This document shows positions 54,076-62,776 of a DNA stretch of 64,000 nt, one piece after another. The position numbers and the translations under genes are program-made. Where the stretch lies: assembly GCF_945957525.1 (NCBI RefSeq), contig NZ_CAMFLA010000006.1, positions 162,482 through 226,481 of the forward strand, written 5' to 3'. Position 1 is the stretch's first letter, and each line of letters opens with the position of its first letter. The notes beneath the pieces are model-generated. The model was not told the DNA's origin. It searched no databases and was given only the letters and a program-made list of their open reading frames with translations. The DNA comes from an uncultured Aquitalea sp. Lineage in GTDB: Bacteria; Pseudomonadota; Gammaproteobacteria; Burkholderiales; Chromobacteriaceae.

Positions 54076-55003
54076 AATTACCGCGATTTCCAAACACTTT
54101 GGCTCAGCCCCGGCGGTAGACAATGTGTCGCTTACCGTGCCGCAAGGACAACTGACGGTGCTGATCGGCACCTCAGGTTCGGGCAAATCCACCACGCTGA
54201 AAATGATCAACCGGCTGATCGAGCCTGATAGCGGCGCCATTCTGCTGGCCGGCGAAGACATCCGCCGCCAGCCGCCCGAGATCCTGCGCCGACGCATCGG
54301 CTACGCCATTCAGTCGGTCGGACTGTTTCCGCACTAGACCGTGGAACAGAACATCGCCGCCGTCCCCTCCCTGCTGAAGTGGCCGGCAGCCCGCACGCGC
54401 GATCGGGTAGCCGAACTGCTGGATCTGCTGCACTTGCCGGCCAACGATTTCAGGCATCGCTATCCCCACGAACTCTCGGGGGGACAGCAGCAGCGGGTGG
54501 GCGTGGCCCGCGCTCTGGCGGCCGACCCCGAGGTGCTGTTGATGGATGAGCCCTTTGGCGCGCTGGACCCGGTCACACGCGCCAGCCTGCAACAGGAAGT
54601 GGCGCGCATCCAGTCGCTCTCGGGCAAGACCATCGTCCTGGTGACGCACGACATCGATGAGGCCTTGCTGCTGGGACAAACCATCGTCCTGATGGACAAA
54701 GGGCGCATCGTGCAGCAAGGCAGCCCGGAAAGCTTCCTGATCTCGCCGGCCAACGATTTTGTACGTGACTTTGTTGGCCGTGGCGACGCCGGCGTACGCC
54801 TACTGGGCCTGCAAAAAGTGGCTGGCCGCGTGCACCCGGCCGACCATGCCGGCGGAGAACCCATCCAGAGCGACGACACCCTGCGCGAAGCCCTGTCCCA
54901 GTTTGTTACTCGTAAGGTGGATCGACTGCCGGTGGTTGACGAGCGCGGCAATCCCGCCGGCGCGCTGCACTTCAGCGACCTACTGGACAGGGAAGCCCGA
55001 TGA
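54068..55003 (+). pseudogene. yehX: Osmoprotectant-type ABC transporter ATPase (YehX-like) with in-frame amber codon
   Basis: The frame 54068-55003 (312 codons) encodes a full OpuCA/YehX-type ATPase except for a TAG at 54335-54337, codon 90. Before it: Walker A GTSGSGKSTTL and QSVGLFPH. After it, in the same frame: TVEQNIA, LSGGQQQRVGVARAL, LLMDEPFGALD, THDIDEAL and a C-terminal CBS domain. The family usually has Q at this place (LFPHxTVxxN), so a single CAG-to-TAG change explains it. The rest shows no decay. It may be a recent null mutation, suppressed in vivo, rescued by reinitiation at GTG 54341, or a sequencing error. Confidence 0.85.
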
Positions 55004-55761
55004 GCGCCCTGAGCCTTCCCGTCGCCGCCCGCCAGCGCGGCTTGTGCTTGTCCATCGCCGTGCTGGCCGCCACCCTGCTGGCGCTACCCCATGCCGCCTC
55101 GCTGTTCCATTATTTTTTCCCGGAGCTGGAGCGGCCCCTTTACACACAGGAAAGCTTCGCCAATTTGCTGCTTTCCCATTTGGCCATTGTCGCGGCATCC
55201 AGCCTGATCGCCATGGTGCTGGGCGCAGGCGGAGCCATCCTGGTTTGCCGAAGCGCATGGCGGGATTTGCGGCCGCTGCTGGAAACCCTGCTGGCCATCA
55301 GCCAGTCATTGCCGCCGGTTGCCGTACTGGCGGTGGCCGCCCCGCTGATCGGCTTTGGCGAAACCCCCGCGCTGATCGCACTGGTGCTGTACGGCATGCT
55401 GCCGATCGCGCACGGCACGCTCAACGGACTGGACAGCGTCTCCCCCGAGTTGAGGGACGTGGCGCGGGGCATGGGCATGACAACCGCGCAATCCTTGTGG
55501 AAAGTAGAGCTGCCGCTTGCCGCGCCGGTGATGCTGGCCGGCATCCGCACCTCGGTCGTCATCAACATCGGCACTGCGGCCATCGCGTCCACCGTGGGCG
55601 CCAAAACACTGGGTCTGCCCATCATTGTCGGGCTCAGCGGATTCAACACCGCCTATGTCATTCAGGGGGCCTTACTGGTGGCCTTGCTTGCCATCGTGGT
55701 GGACCAGGCCTTTGAAAGCCTGGCGGTAGGCATTGCTGCGCCATCTCTACAGAAAAGCTGA
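55000..55761 (+). CDS. yehW: Osmoprotectant-type ABC transporter permease (YehW-like)
   Basis: The 253-residue protein has about six membrane helices and the EAA loop DVARGMGMTTAQSLWKVELP. It is the second permease of a YehZYXW-type system. The ATG overlaps the ATPase stop as ATGA. Intact, in contrast to the ATPase gene. Confidence 0.9.
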   Translation: MSALSLPVAARQRGLCLSIAVLAATLLALPHAASLFHYFFPELERPLYTQESFANLLLSHLAIVAASSLIAMVLGAGGAILVCRSAWRDLRPLLETLLAISQSLPPVAVLAVAAPLIGFGETPALIALVLYGMLPIAHGTLNGLDSVSPELRDVARGMGMTTAQSLWKVELPLAAPVMLAGIRTSVVINIGTAAIASTVGAKTLGLPIIVGLSGFNTAYVIQGALLVALLAIVVDQAFESLAVGIAAPSLQKS

Positions 55762-55766
55762 ACCCC

Positions 55767-56558
55767 ATGCTTTGCAGCCTTCCCATGTACCCTTATGCGC
55801 AACACCATCAGCAAGCGCTTTGGTGCGCCCTGCGCGAACAACTGCTGCTGGCCGGCCTGGGCGACGTACCCAATGAGCTGACCCAGCCCAGTGACTATCT
55901 CCATCACTGGCAAGACCCTCGCCTGTTGCTAAGCCAGACCTGCGGCTTTCCCGCCGTCTCCTTGCTCGCCGGGCATGTGCGGATCCTCGGCGCTTTCCAT
56001 TACGACGCGCCGGGCTGCGACGGCTACCGCTACAGCAGCCAGATCCTGATCCGCCGCGACGATCCGCGACAGCGGCTGGAAGACTTCCAGAACAGCATCG
56101 CCGTATGCAGCGAGCGCCACTCCCAATCCGGTTACCACGCCTTGCGCAGCCATCTGGTGACCAATACGCTGCCGCAGCCCTTTTTCAGGGCGGTAAGCTT
56201 TAGCTGCGGGCACCGCCACTCCGCCAGGCAGTTGGCCGAAGGCAAGGCGGACATCGCCGCGCTGGACAGCGTCAGCGCGTGGTTGCTGGCACAAGAGGAA
56301 CCCGAGGTTTTTGCCCGCCTTCGCCCTCTGGCGCAGACAGCGCATACCCCCGGCCTGCCGCTGATCACCCACAGCACCGCCAGCGAGGACACCGTAGCCC
56401 GACTGAGAGCGGCCCTCATCACGCTGCTCGACAACGCCTCGGTCGCCGGCTTGCTTGCCGACATGCGCATCACCGGTTTCACCGCGCTGAATGCTGCGGA
56501 TTATCAGGCCCTGCGCCGAGATGCCGAACGCAACGCGGCCTTGCTGGGCTGCTGGTAA
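55767..56558 (+). CDS. PhnD-like binding-protein-fold protein without signal peptide
   Basis: The 263-residue protein resembles the PhnD phosphate/phosphonate binding family: FHYDAPGCDGYRYSSQILIR, NSIAVCSERHSQSGYHALR and EGKADIAALDSVSAWLL. It begins MLCSLPMYPYAQHH with no signal peptide, so it may be cytosolic or sense a ligand. It follows yehW by 5 bases and so probably belongs to the transporter operon. Its ligand is unknown. Confidence 0.8.
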   Translation: MLCSLPMYPYAQHHQQALWCALREQLLLAGLGDVPNELTQPSDYLHHWQDPRLLLSQTCGFPAVSLLAGHVRILGAFHYDAPGCDGYRYSSQILIRRDDPRQRLEDFQNSIAVCSERHSQSGYHALRSHLVTNTLPQPFFRAVSFSCGHRHSARQLAEGKADIAALDSVSAWLLAQEEPEVFARLRPLAQTAHTPGLPLITHSTASEDTVARLRAALITLLDNASVAGLLADMRITGFTALNAADYQALRRDAERNAALLGCW

Positions 56559-56871
56559 GCAACAGGAAGAAGATCAGCAGCCGACGGCAAGTTGCGCATC
56601 CACTTGCGATCCATCGCAAGGCGTAATTTCGGTCTGGAAACAAGGCGCCGTTGCGCACCGCCTGCAGCACATGAGCGAACGATGGCGATACGCTGTGTGT
56701 GACTTGGGTTTGAATGACGCAAGCACCAGGTTGGCCGAAGCCATGCGGCCCAGCTTTCCCGCAGGCGCCGCGCGCACTACCATGCCTACAGGCAGGGCGC
56801 GCGGCAAACAAGACCAGGCGCGCCCATGCTACTTCAGACCAAAACAGCCGCCTTCAGTGAAAGCGATACTC
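56559..56871. other. Gene-free stretch with a copy of the dispersed word
   Basis: About 313 bases without a credible gene. It holds CAGGTTGGCCGAAG at 56727-56740 and GC-rich inverted segments (for example GCGCCGCGCGC near 56765). No terminator with a T run and no clear promoter were found. Confidence 0.45.
56727..56740 (+). repeat. Noncoding copy of the word MAGGTTKGCCGAAG
   Basis: CAGGTTGGCCGAAG, same orientation as the copies near 1278, 34042 and 40732. Confidence 0.45.
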
Positions 56872-57708
56872 GTGAAGATCATCACCAGAAAACAACTCTA
56901 CATCCTGGCAACCTTGCTGCTGCTCTTGCTGGTCTGGCATGTGGGACAACGGCTGGTGATCTTGCTGCCGTCAAGGCAAGTGTCTGTTTCTCCTGCCGAT
57001 TTTGGCGTACCGTTTGAAGAACTGTGGCTGGATGCGCCGGCCGGCGGCGGCACCAGGCCGGGACCGGTTCATCTGTGGTGGTTGCCGGCGCCCAAGCCCA
57101 CCGCCCCGGCCGTGCTGTATTTGCATGGCAATGAAAGCACACTCTCAACCGATATCAATCTGATTCTCAGCCTGTGGCAAGCGGGCTTTGCCGTCATGGC
57201 TATCGACTATCGCGGCTATGGAGAAAGCGCGCTGCGATTGCCCAGTGAAACCTCGGTTTATATTGATGCCCGGCTGGCGTGGTTGCGCTTTTTGCAGCTG
57301 ACCGGCAAAGCATCCCGCAGACTGCTGTACGGCCATTCCATGGGCAGCGCGGTGGCTATCGATCTGGCCGGCCACGCCCAGCATCTGGACGGGCTCATCA
57401 TGGATGGCGCGTTTACCTCGGCGGCGGATGTGGGACGCGCCATGACAGCCGACTGGTTGCCGCTGTCGCGCTTGCTGCGCCAGGAGTTTTTGTCCGCCGA
57501 AAAAATAGACGATCTGAAAGTGCCTCAATTGTTCATTCACTGCACCGCAGACGAAGTGATACCGGTTGAACTGGGGCTAAAGTTGTACGGCCTCAGCACC
57601 GCCCCCAAGCAGCAGCTGCTGATTGAGGGCGGCGATCACGACCACTGTTATCAGGCCGCGCCTGAGCGCTGGCGGCAGGCGGTGCGCCGCATGGGCGGCC
57701 TGTCTTGA
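56872..57708 (+). CDS. Membrane-anchored alpha/beta hydrolase
   Basis: The protein has an N-terminal membrane anchor (RKQLYILATLLLLLLVWHVG) and a serine hydrolase domain like the BEM46/ABHD13 type: LYLHGNESTLSTD, IDYRGYGES, nucleophile GHSMGS, Asp in CTADEVIP and His in GGDHDHC. The start is uncertain: GTG 56872 gives a short basic N-terminus before the anchor, but GTG 56857 or ATG 56782 are possible and none has a good ribosome site. Confidence 0.75.
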   Translation: MKIITRKQLYILATLLLLLLVWHVGQRLVILLPSRQVSVSPADFGVPFEELWLDAPAGGGTRPGPVHLWWLPAPKPTAPAVLYLHGNESTLSTDINLILSLWQAGFAVMAIDYRGYGESALRLPSETSVYIDARLAWLRFLQLTGKASRRLLYGHSMGSAVAIDLAGHAQHLDGLIMDGAFTSAADVGRAMTADWLPLSRLLRQEFLSAEKIDDLKVPQLFIHCTADEVIPVELGLKLYGLSTAPKQQLLIEGGDHDHCYQAAPERWRQAVRRMGGLS

Positions 57709-57795
57709 TGGTCAGGCGACGCCGGCCGCGCAGCGCGCCCGATTTTGCAGTGCTCAAGGCTTCAACCCGGGCCTGAGCCTGCTGGCACAAAAGAA

Positions 57796-57819
57796 AAAAC
57801 CCGTCGAAAGACGGGTTTT
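57796..57819. terminator. Bidirectional terminator before phaR
   Basis: AAAACCCGTC (57796-57805) pairs with GACGGGTTTT (57810-57819) around a GAAA tetraloop; the minus strand continues TTCTT. It serves phaR (minus) and possibly the hydrolase gene. Confidence 0.85.
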
Positions 57820-57840
57820 GTCAGGCCGGAACTGCGGCAA

Positions 57841-58407
57841 TCAGGATTTGTCTTTCTCGTCCTTTTCCGCGCCCGGGTAAGCAGGAAAACCGAAGCCGCC
57901 GAAAAGCTGCTTGGTCTGCTCCTGCATGCGGCTTTGCATTTCCAGGAACATGCCGGTGCTCTGCTCCATATAGCTGGACATCATGTTCTGGATGGCGGGC
58001 CCCTGCAGCTTCATGAACTCGCCCCACATCGTGGTGTTGAACATCGCGTTGTCGCCGTAGAGCGCGCGAGTCTGCTCCTGCATCTTCAGCTGCAGCTGAC
58101 CAAACAGCTGCAGGTTCTTTTCCAGGAAGGGCCCCATCATGCCCTGCATTGCCTGCCCGTAGAAACGGATGAACTGTGTCAGCACCTCATAGCTGAACAT
58201 AGGCATCCCGCCGTTTTCTTCCTCCAGAATGATCTGCAACAACACGCTGCGAGTAATGTCATCCTGCGTCTTGGCATCGACGACCTGGATATCGACATTA
58301 TCGAGCACCAGCTGCTTCACGTCCCCCAGGGTTATGTAGGAACTCGTGGCCGTATCGTAAAGACGGCGGTTCGGGTACTTCTTGATGACCCGTTTCTCAA
58401 CACTCAT
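57841..58407 (-). CDS. phaR: Polyhydroxyalkanoate synthesis repressor PhaR
   Basis: PhaR binds PHA granules and represses phasin and PHA genes when granules are absent. The 188-residue protein has the N-terminal DNA-binding domain KRVIKKYPNRRLYDTATSSY-type block, VVDAKTQDDITRSVLLQII and the PHB-accumulation domain, then a Met/Gln-rich C-terminal helix. Divergent from the phasin gene, as expected for its main target. Confidence 0.95.
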   Translation of the reverse strand: MSVEKRVIKKYPNRRLYDTATSSYITLGDVKQLVLDNVDIQVVDAKTQDDITRSVLLQIILEEENGGMPMFSYEVLTQFIRFYGQAMQGMMGPFLEKNLQLFGQLQLKMQEQTRALYGDNAMFNTTMWGEFMKLQGPAIQNMMSSYMEQSTGMFLEMQSRMQEQTKQLFGGFGFPAYPGAEKDEKDKS

Positions 58408-58495
58408 GTAACACTCCCGGTTTATTGTCGTCGTTCGGTGTTGTGTGCTGGCAATTTATCATAAATACAACAAGCTAGAGCAAAACTTCTATCGC

Positions 58496-58544
58496 CATGC
58501 TGCAGTGCATGATACATTTGTGCGTCATTGTGCAGCGCACAATG
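58496..58544. promoter_or_regulatory. TGCA-rich palindromes upstream of phaP (candidate PhaR sites)
   Basis: CATGC-N6-GCATG (58496-58511) and the perfect CATTGTGC-AGC-GCACAATG (58526-58544) lie between the divergent phaR and phaP. Known PhaR sites are TGC/GCA-rich palindromes, so these are likely operators; this is inference. Confidence 0.55.
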
Positions 58545-58595
58545 CAATCGTCAGAATAAATTGTTGGTCCATTCTAATTCATGAGGGTTACGACG

Positions 58596-59144
58596 ATGTT
58601 TTCCACTAATGATCAGTTCAGCAAAGCCTCCCTGTCCGGCTTCGAAGCAGCCCTGCGCGTCGCCCAGATCTCCCTGGACAGCGCCGAGCGCCTGGTGAAG
58701 CTCAACCTGGAAGCCTCCAAGCAGACTCTGGAAGAGAACGTGAAGATCGCCAAGGCACTGGCCGAGTCTTCCGACCCGCAGCAGGCCCTGAGCCAGCTGA
58801 ACAAGCTGACCACCCAGTCCATTGACACTGCCGTGGCCAACTCCCGCAACGTATACGAAATTGTCTCCTCCGCCCAGACCGAGCTGTCCAAGCTGGCCGA
58901 AGACAATCTTGGCAACTTCAACAAGGGCCTGATCACCGCTCTGGAAGGCGCAGCCAAAAACGCGCCGGCCGGCTCCGACGCCGCCCTGAACGCCGTGAAG
59001 ACTTCCCTGGCCGCCGCCGCCGCCGCCGTGAACAGCTTCAGCAAGGCTGCCCAGCAAGTTGCCGAATTCACCGACAGCAGCGTGAAGGCCGCTACCAGCG
59101 CCACCGCTGACGCCGTGAAGGCCGCCACCAAGCGCGTTGGCTGA
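58596..59144 (+). CDS. phaP: Phasin family protein
   Basis: Phasins coat PHA granules. The 182-residue protein is helical and Ala/Lys-rich, with the phasin_2 pattern LSGFEAALRVAQISLDSAERLVKLN-type N-terminal helix (residues about 14-40), LAESSDPQQALSQL, and a C-terminal AAATKRVG-like basic end. ATG 58596 was chosen over 58581 because GAGGG stands at proper distance. A strong terminator follows. Confidence 0.94.
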   Translation: MFSTNDQFSKASLSGFEAALRVAQISLDSAERLVKLNLEASKQTLEENVKIAKALAESSDPQQALSQLNKLTTQSIDTAVANSRNVYEIVSSAQTELSKLAEDNLGNFNKGLITALEGAAKNAPAGSDAALNAVKTSLAAAAAAVNSFSKAAQQVAEFTDSSVKAATSATADAVKAATKRVG

Positions 59145-59167
59145 TCGACGCTTGGCGCATTGCCGAC

Positions 59168-59191
59168 AAACCCCGCTACGGCGGGGTTTTT
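59168..59191 (+). terminator. Rho-independent terminator of phaP
   Basis: AAACCCCGC (59168-59176) pairs with GCGGGGTTT (59181-59189) around TACG and ends in T. Confidence 0.88.
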
Positions 59192-59269
59192 GCTTTCCAT
59201 GATGCAATGGCGCGCCCGGGGGGGTACAATCCGGGCTTTGAAATACCGAACAGCACACAGGTTTCGCGC

Positions 59270-60400
59270 ATGAAAATCAGCAGCAACTTTGACGCAGGCA
59301 GCATCGAAATCGTCTCCATGGACAGCTTCGAGAACATCCGTCTGCGCATCCGCCGCGACAACGCCGCTGAGTTCGCCCAGTGGTTCTACTTCCGTTTGCA
59401 AGGCGCGGCCTATCAGCAATGCAGGCTGACTTTCGAGAACGCGGGCCAGTGTGCTTACCCCGACGGCTGGGTGGATTACCAGCTGATGGCCTCCTACGAC
59501 CGCATCAACTGGTTCCGCGTACCCGCCCATTACGACGGCGAAACCATGACGGTGGAGCATGTTCCGCTAGCCAACAGCATCTACTACGCCTATTTCGAGC
59601 CCTACTCTCTGGAACAGCACCTGAACCTGCTGGGTCAGGCTCAAGGGTCGGGACTGTGTCAGATCAACGATCTGGGCAGCACGGTGCAAGGCCGCGACAT
59701 GAACCTTCTCACCATCGGTCACGAAGTGGAATCCGATCTGAAGGTCTGGGTCATCGCTCGCCAGCATCCGGGCGAAACCATGGCCGAATGGTTTGTGGAG
59801 GGCTTCCTGAACCGTTTGCTTGACCCGCAGGACCCGACTTCGCGCGCCTTGCTCGACAAAGCCACCTTCTACGTGGTGCCCAACATGAACCCGGACGGCT
59901 CGGTCCTCGGTAATCTGCGCACCAATGCCGCCGGCGCCAATCTGAACCGGGAATGGCAAGCGCCTTCCGCTGAACGCAGCCCGGAAGTACTGGCTGTGCG
60001 CGCCAAGATGGAAGAAGTGGGCGTGGATCTGTTCCTGGACATCCACGGCGATGAAAAGCTGCCCTATGTCTTTGTCGCCGGCTCGGAAGGCACCCCGTCT
60101 TACGACGCGCGCATCCAGCAGCTGGAAAACAACTTCAAACACCTGCTGATGCTGGCCAGCCCGGACTTTCAGGACGAGATCGGCTATGAGAAAGACGCCC
60201 CCGGCCAAGCCAATCTCACCGTTGCCACCAATTGGGTGGCCGAACACTTCAAATGCCTCTCCTTCACGCTGGAGATGCCGTTCAAGGACAACGCCAATCT
60301 GCCGGACGACGATTACGGCTGGAGCGGACAGCGCAGCCTGCGGCTGGGCGAAGCCATGCTGAGTCCCATCTATGGCGTCATCAATCAGTTGCGTCCCTGA
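59270..60400 (+). CDS. M14-family (cytosolic carboxypeptidase-like) peptidase
   Basis: The 376-residue protein resembles bacterial Nna1/CCP-type zinc carboxypeptidases. An N-terminal beta-rich domain (about 1-120) precedes the catalytic domain with ARQHPGETMAEW (HxxE zinc ligands), NMNPDGSVLGNLRTNAAGANLNRE, DIHGDE (third zinc His) and TLEMPFKD (catalytic Glu). No signal peptide, so cytosolic. The substrate is unknown. Start at 59270; a TACAAT box lies 40 bases upstream. Confidence 0.9.
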   Translation: MKISSNFDAGSIEIVSMDSFENIRLRIRRDNAAEFAQWFYFRLQGAAYQQCRLTFENAGQCAYPDGWVDYQLMASYDRINWFRVPAHYDGETMTVEHVPLANSIYYAYFEPYSLEQHLNLLGQAQGSGLCQINDLGSTVQGRDMNLLTIGHEVESDLKVWVIARQHPGETMAEWFVEGFLNRLLDPQDPTSRALLDKATFYVVPNMNPDGSVLGNLRTNAAGANLNREWQAPSAERSPEVLAVRAKMEEVGVDLFLDIHGDEKLPYVFVAGSEGTPSYDARIQQLENNFKHLLMLASPDFQDEIGYEKDAPGQANLTVATNWVAEHFKCLSFTLEMPFKDNANLPDDDYGWSGQRSLRLGEAMLSPIYGVINQLRP

Positions 60401-60413
60401 TTCAGTCTTGTAC

Positions 60414-60456
60414 AGGCATAAAAAAACCGGAGCCATGCTCCGGTTTTTTTATGCCT
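60414..60456. terminator. Long perfect bidirectional terminator
   Basis: A 20-bp perfect stem (AGGCAT, seven A, CCGGAGC and its complement) with a 3-base loop CAT lies between convergent genes ending at 60400 and 60466. Confidence 0.92.
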
Positions 60457-60465
60457 GTCGCTCAG

Positions 60466-62187
60466 TCACATTGCCAAGGGCAATTTCTCCAGCGCTTTTA
60501 CCAGCTCGATCTCCGCCAGGCACCAGTCGCTGCCCTTCTCCAGCACTTTGCCCAAGGCAATCTGGAAGTGCTTGCCGCGCGCCGTCATGTAAAACTGCTT
60601 GCCCAGCATATAGATGGAAATCGGCAAGATCATGGCATTCACGTTGCGACCGCCACGCTCGAAGGGCACAAACAGCGCGATATGCCCTGCCAGCCACACC
60701 ATATCCGGCGGCAGGCTGGGGTCAATCAGCTTGCTGTCAGTAGGCCGCAAAGAAGCCGCCACTGGCCGATTGGACAATAACTCCACCCCCAGATAGATGC
60801 GCTCCCGCTGGCTGGTGCGCTTCACCCGCCTGACCAGACCAAGACTCCAGGTCGCATTATCCATGTCGCGGTAGCCAATCAGACTACCCAGCGACACCCA
60901 TTCATTGCCCAAGGAATCCAGCGACACGCCAAGCCCCGTCTGGCTGACGTTCTCGACCGACCAGCGCAGAAACTCGTCCTTGGTGGGCGGCACCGGCGAT
61001 TCGCCCGCCAGCGACAAGGGCGACGCCAGCGTACTGCGGTCGCGTTTGCGACTGGTGACAAAGCCGTAGATACGGATATTGGCGGCATCGTCGAAGCTGT
61101 CCGAGTCGGACTGCGCTTGTCGGGAATGCTGCAGGATAACCTCATCCGGCTGTCGAATCAGCCGGTGCAACTGCGACAGACGGTGAGCTACCTCGATATT
61201 GCGATTCGAAACCGGCACGCGCTCTGCCCGCTGGAAGCGCACTGGCTTGGGGGCCCACTCGCGACACAGCATTTTCAGCAATGCCGAGTCAATGCCGGGT
61301 TCGACCAGACGTTTTATCTCAGGCGGGATTCGACCGCCGTCCATCACCGTAGACCAGGCGTGAATGATTTCCACCACATCGGCAGTGCTCCAGAAGCGGG
61401 CGCCTTCACTGACGAAGCTGTCATTGGCGCGCGCCGCCGGCTTGGCCTCGGACAGCACCACCACAAAGCTGGAACTGTCGTTGTACCCCGGCACCAGCGA
61501 CATGCGATTGGATACCAGCTTGAGCAGCTCAAACGAGAAGTTGAACTGCTTTTGCGTCATGTTGCCGCTGCTCAGCAAAGACAGCATTAGCATCACCAGA
61601 TACTGGTCCTGCACCGTTGTGCCCGGGCTGTCATCGCCAAAGAGGAATACCGGCGTTGAATCCATCTTGCGCTGTTCGGCCAACCTGTAGAGCTGGTTCA
61701 CATTCAGCCAGAACACCTCGTCCGGCGTGAATTGCCGCAAATACTGCCAGCGCGCGAACTCGCCGTGATAATGCATGATGCGCACCATCACCAAAGGCAT
61801 CATGGCATGCAGCCTCTCCTCATGTTCAAAGCCGCTGTCCACCGACAAGGCTCGCTGATAGAACTCGAGGAACTGCCGGCCATAAGCCAGTATCTGCGAG
61901 CGCAATTGCGCCTCCAGCACTTTCGGCATGCGGCTATTCATGAAGTATTGTCCGCACAACGTTTCATGCAGGGGCTGAATCTCGAGGTTCAGCGTCAACA
62001 CCGCATCAAGCAGATCCGGCGTGATGACGGGCGCTTCAGCGTTGAGGTTGACCAGCGTTTCGGTCACTTTTTCGTGTGCGGCAGGGCCATGCTCGTGTTT
62101 GAGCGTTTCCACATATGCCTTGGCGGCAGCGGCATTGGCCAACGGGTCTGACTTGTTCTTCGAGCCCCGGGAGAAGAAGTCCAGCAT
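60466..62187 (-). CDS. Large protein of unknown function with a possible C-terminal PilZ-like region
   Basis: The 573-residue soluble protein has a helical N-terminal part (about 1-400) with no motif I recognise. Near residues 415-500 a beta-rich part reads LRWSVENVSQTGLGV, then WSLGLVRRVKR and IYLGVELL. This recalls PilZ domains (NxSxxGxxV followed by a VxW-type strand), but the usual RxxxR before it is only loosely present (SRKRDRS). If real, it would bind cyclic-di-GMP. Starts with MLDFFSRGSK at 62187. Confidence 0.7.
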   Translation of the reverse strand: MLDFFSRGSKNKSDPLANAAAAKAYVETLKHEHGPAAHEKVTETLVNLNAEAPVITPDLLDAVLTLNLEIQPLHETLCGQYFMNSRMPKVLEAQLRSQILAYGRQFLEFYQRALSVDSGFEHEERLHAMMPLVMVRIMHYHGEFARWQYLRQFTPDEVFWLNVNQLYRLAEQRKMDSTPVFLFGDDSPGTTVQDQYLVMLMLSLLSSGNMTQKQFNFSFELLKLVSNRMSLVPGYNDSSSFVVVLSEAKPAARANDSFVSEGARFWSTADVVEIIHAWSTVMDGGRIPPEIKRLVEPGIDSALLKMLCREWAPKPVRFQRAERVPVSNRNIEVAHRLSQLHRLIRQPDEVILQHSRQAQSDSDSFDDAANIRIYGFVTSRKRDRSTLASPLSLAGESPVPPTKDEFLRWSVENVSQTGLGVSLDSLGNEWVSLGSLIGYRDMDNATWSLGLVRRVKRTSQRERIYLGVELLSNRPVAASLRPTDSKLIDPSLPPDMVWLAGHIALFVPFERGGRNVNAMILPISIYMLGKQFYMTARGKHFQIALGKVLEKGSDWCLAEIELVKALEKLPLAM

Positions 62188-62313
62188 TTTTCTACTTTCA
62201 AGTCTGTCTTGCGTGACGTACCTGCGTAAAAAACCGGGATGTAAGCCGGTTCGACCTTACCAGTATTTATACTCAACATGAATTGAGCAAGCACAACGTG
62301 CGAACAAATGCAA

Positions 62314-62335
62314 AAAGCGCCGAAACCGGCGCTTT
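62314..62335 (-). terminator. Terminator of the H-NS gene
   Basis: AAAGCGCCG (62314-62322) pairs with CGGCGCTTT (62327-62335); the minus strand continues with TT, giving a five-T run. It lies about 30 bases past the stop at 62366. Confidence 0.75.
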
Positions 62336-62365
62336 GCAATGCTCAAACTGATGCTGTCTGTTGAA

Positions 62366-62674
62366 TCAGATGGCCAGATCTTCAAGCGTCTTGCCTGCGT
62401 TCAGCAGCTCCTGAACCCACACCGGCTTGCGGCCGCGGCCGGTCCAAGTCAGTTCGCTGTTTTGCGGGTGGCGGTACTTGGCCTCCACAGGCTTGCGAAC
62501 CACAGTACCGGTTTTGCCCAGCACTTCTTCAACGCTCAGACCATATGCCTTGGCCAGCTCGATGATCTGCTTTTTGGCTTTGGTCTTTTCTTCGCTTTCG
62601 CGACGCTTCATTTCGGTTTCAACATTGGCCTTGAGTTCGGCCAACTCGGTGTAGCTGAGAGTAGAAATATCCAT
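62366..62674 (-). CDS. H-NS family nucleoid protein
   Basis: The 102-residue protein has an N-terminal coiled-coil oligomerisation part (TELAELKANVETEMKRRESE) and the C-terminal DNA-binding domain YRHPQNSELTWTGRGRKPVW with the AT-hook-like core GRGRKP. This is the betaproteobacterial short H-NS (Bph3/HvrA-like). It would silence AT-rich DNA. It has its own promoter and terminator. Confidence 0.94.
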   Translation of the reverse strand: MDISTLSYTELAELKANVETEMKRRESEEKTKAKKQIIELAKAYGLSVEEVLGKTGTVVRKPVEAKYRHPQNSELTWTGRGRKPVWVQELLNAGKTLEDLAI

Positions 62675-62716
62675 TTGGCTGCCCTAGTTATATATAGTTA
62701 CGGGTTAGACATCATG

Positions 62717-62746
62717 TATTTAGCCAAAAGCCAATAAGACCGTCAA
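62717..62746 (-). promoter_or_regulatory. Candidate sigma-70 promoter of the H-NS gene
   Basis: On the minus strand, TTGACG (62746-62741) and TAAATA (62722-62717) are spaced by 18 bases, 43 bases upstream of the start codon, in AT-rich DNA. Confidence 0.45.
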
Positions 62747-62776
62747 GGCAAAGCCGTAAAAATAATTGTAAAAAAA

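Noticed and set aside
54068..55003. Two separate genes on either side of the TAG at 54335
   Set aside because: Both halves lie in one frame and only together form an ATPase.
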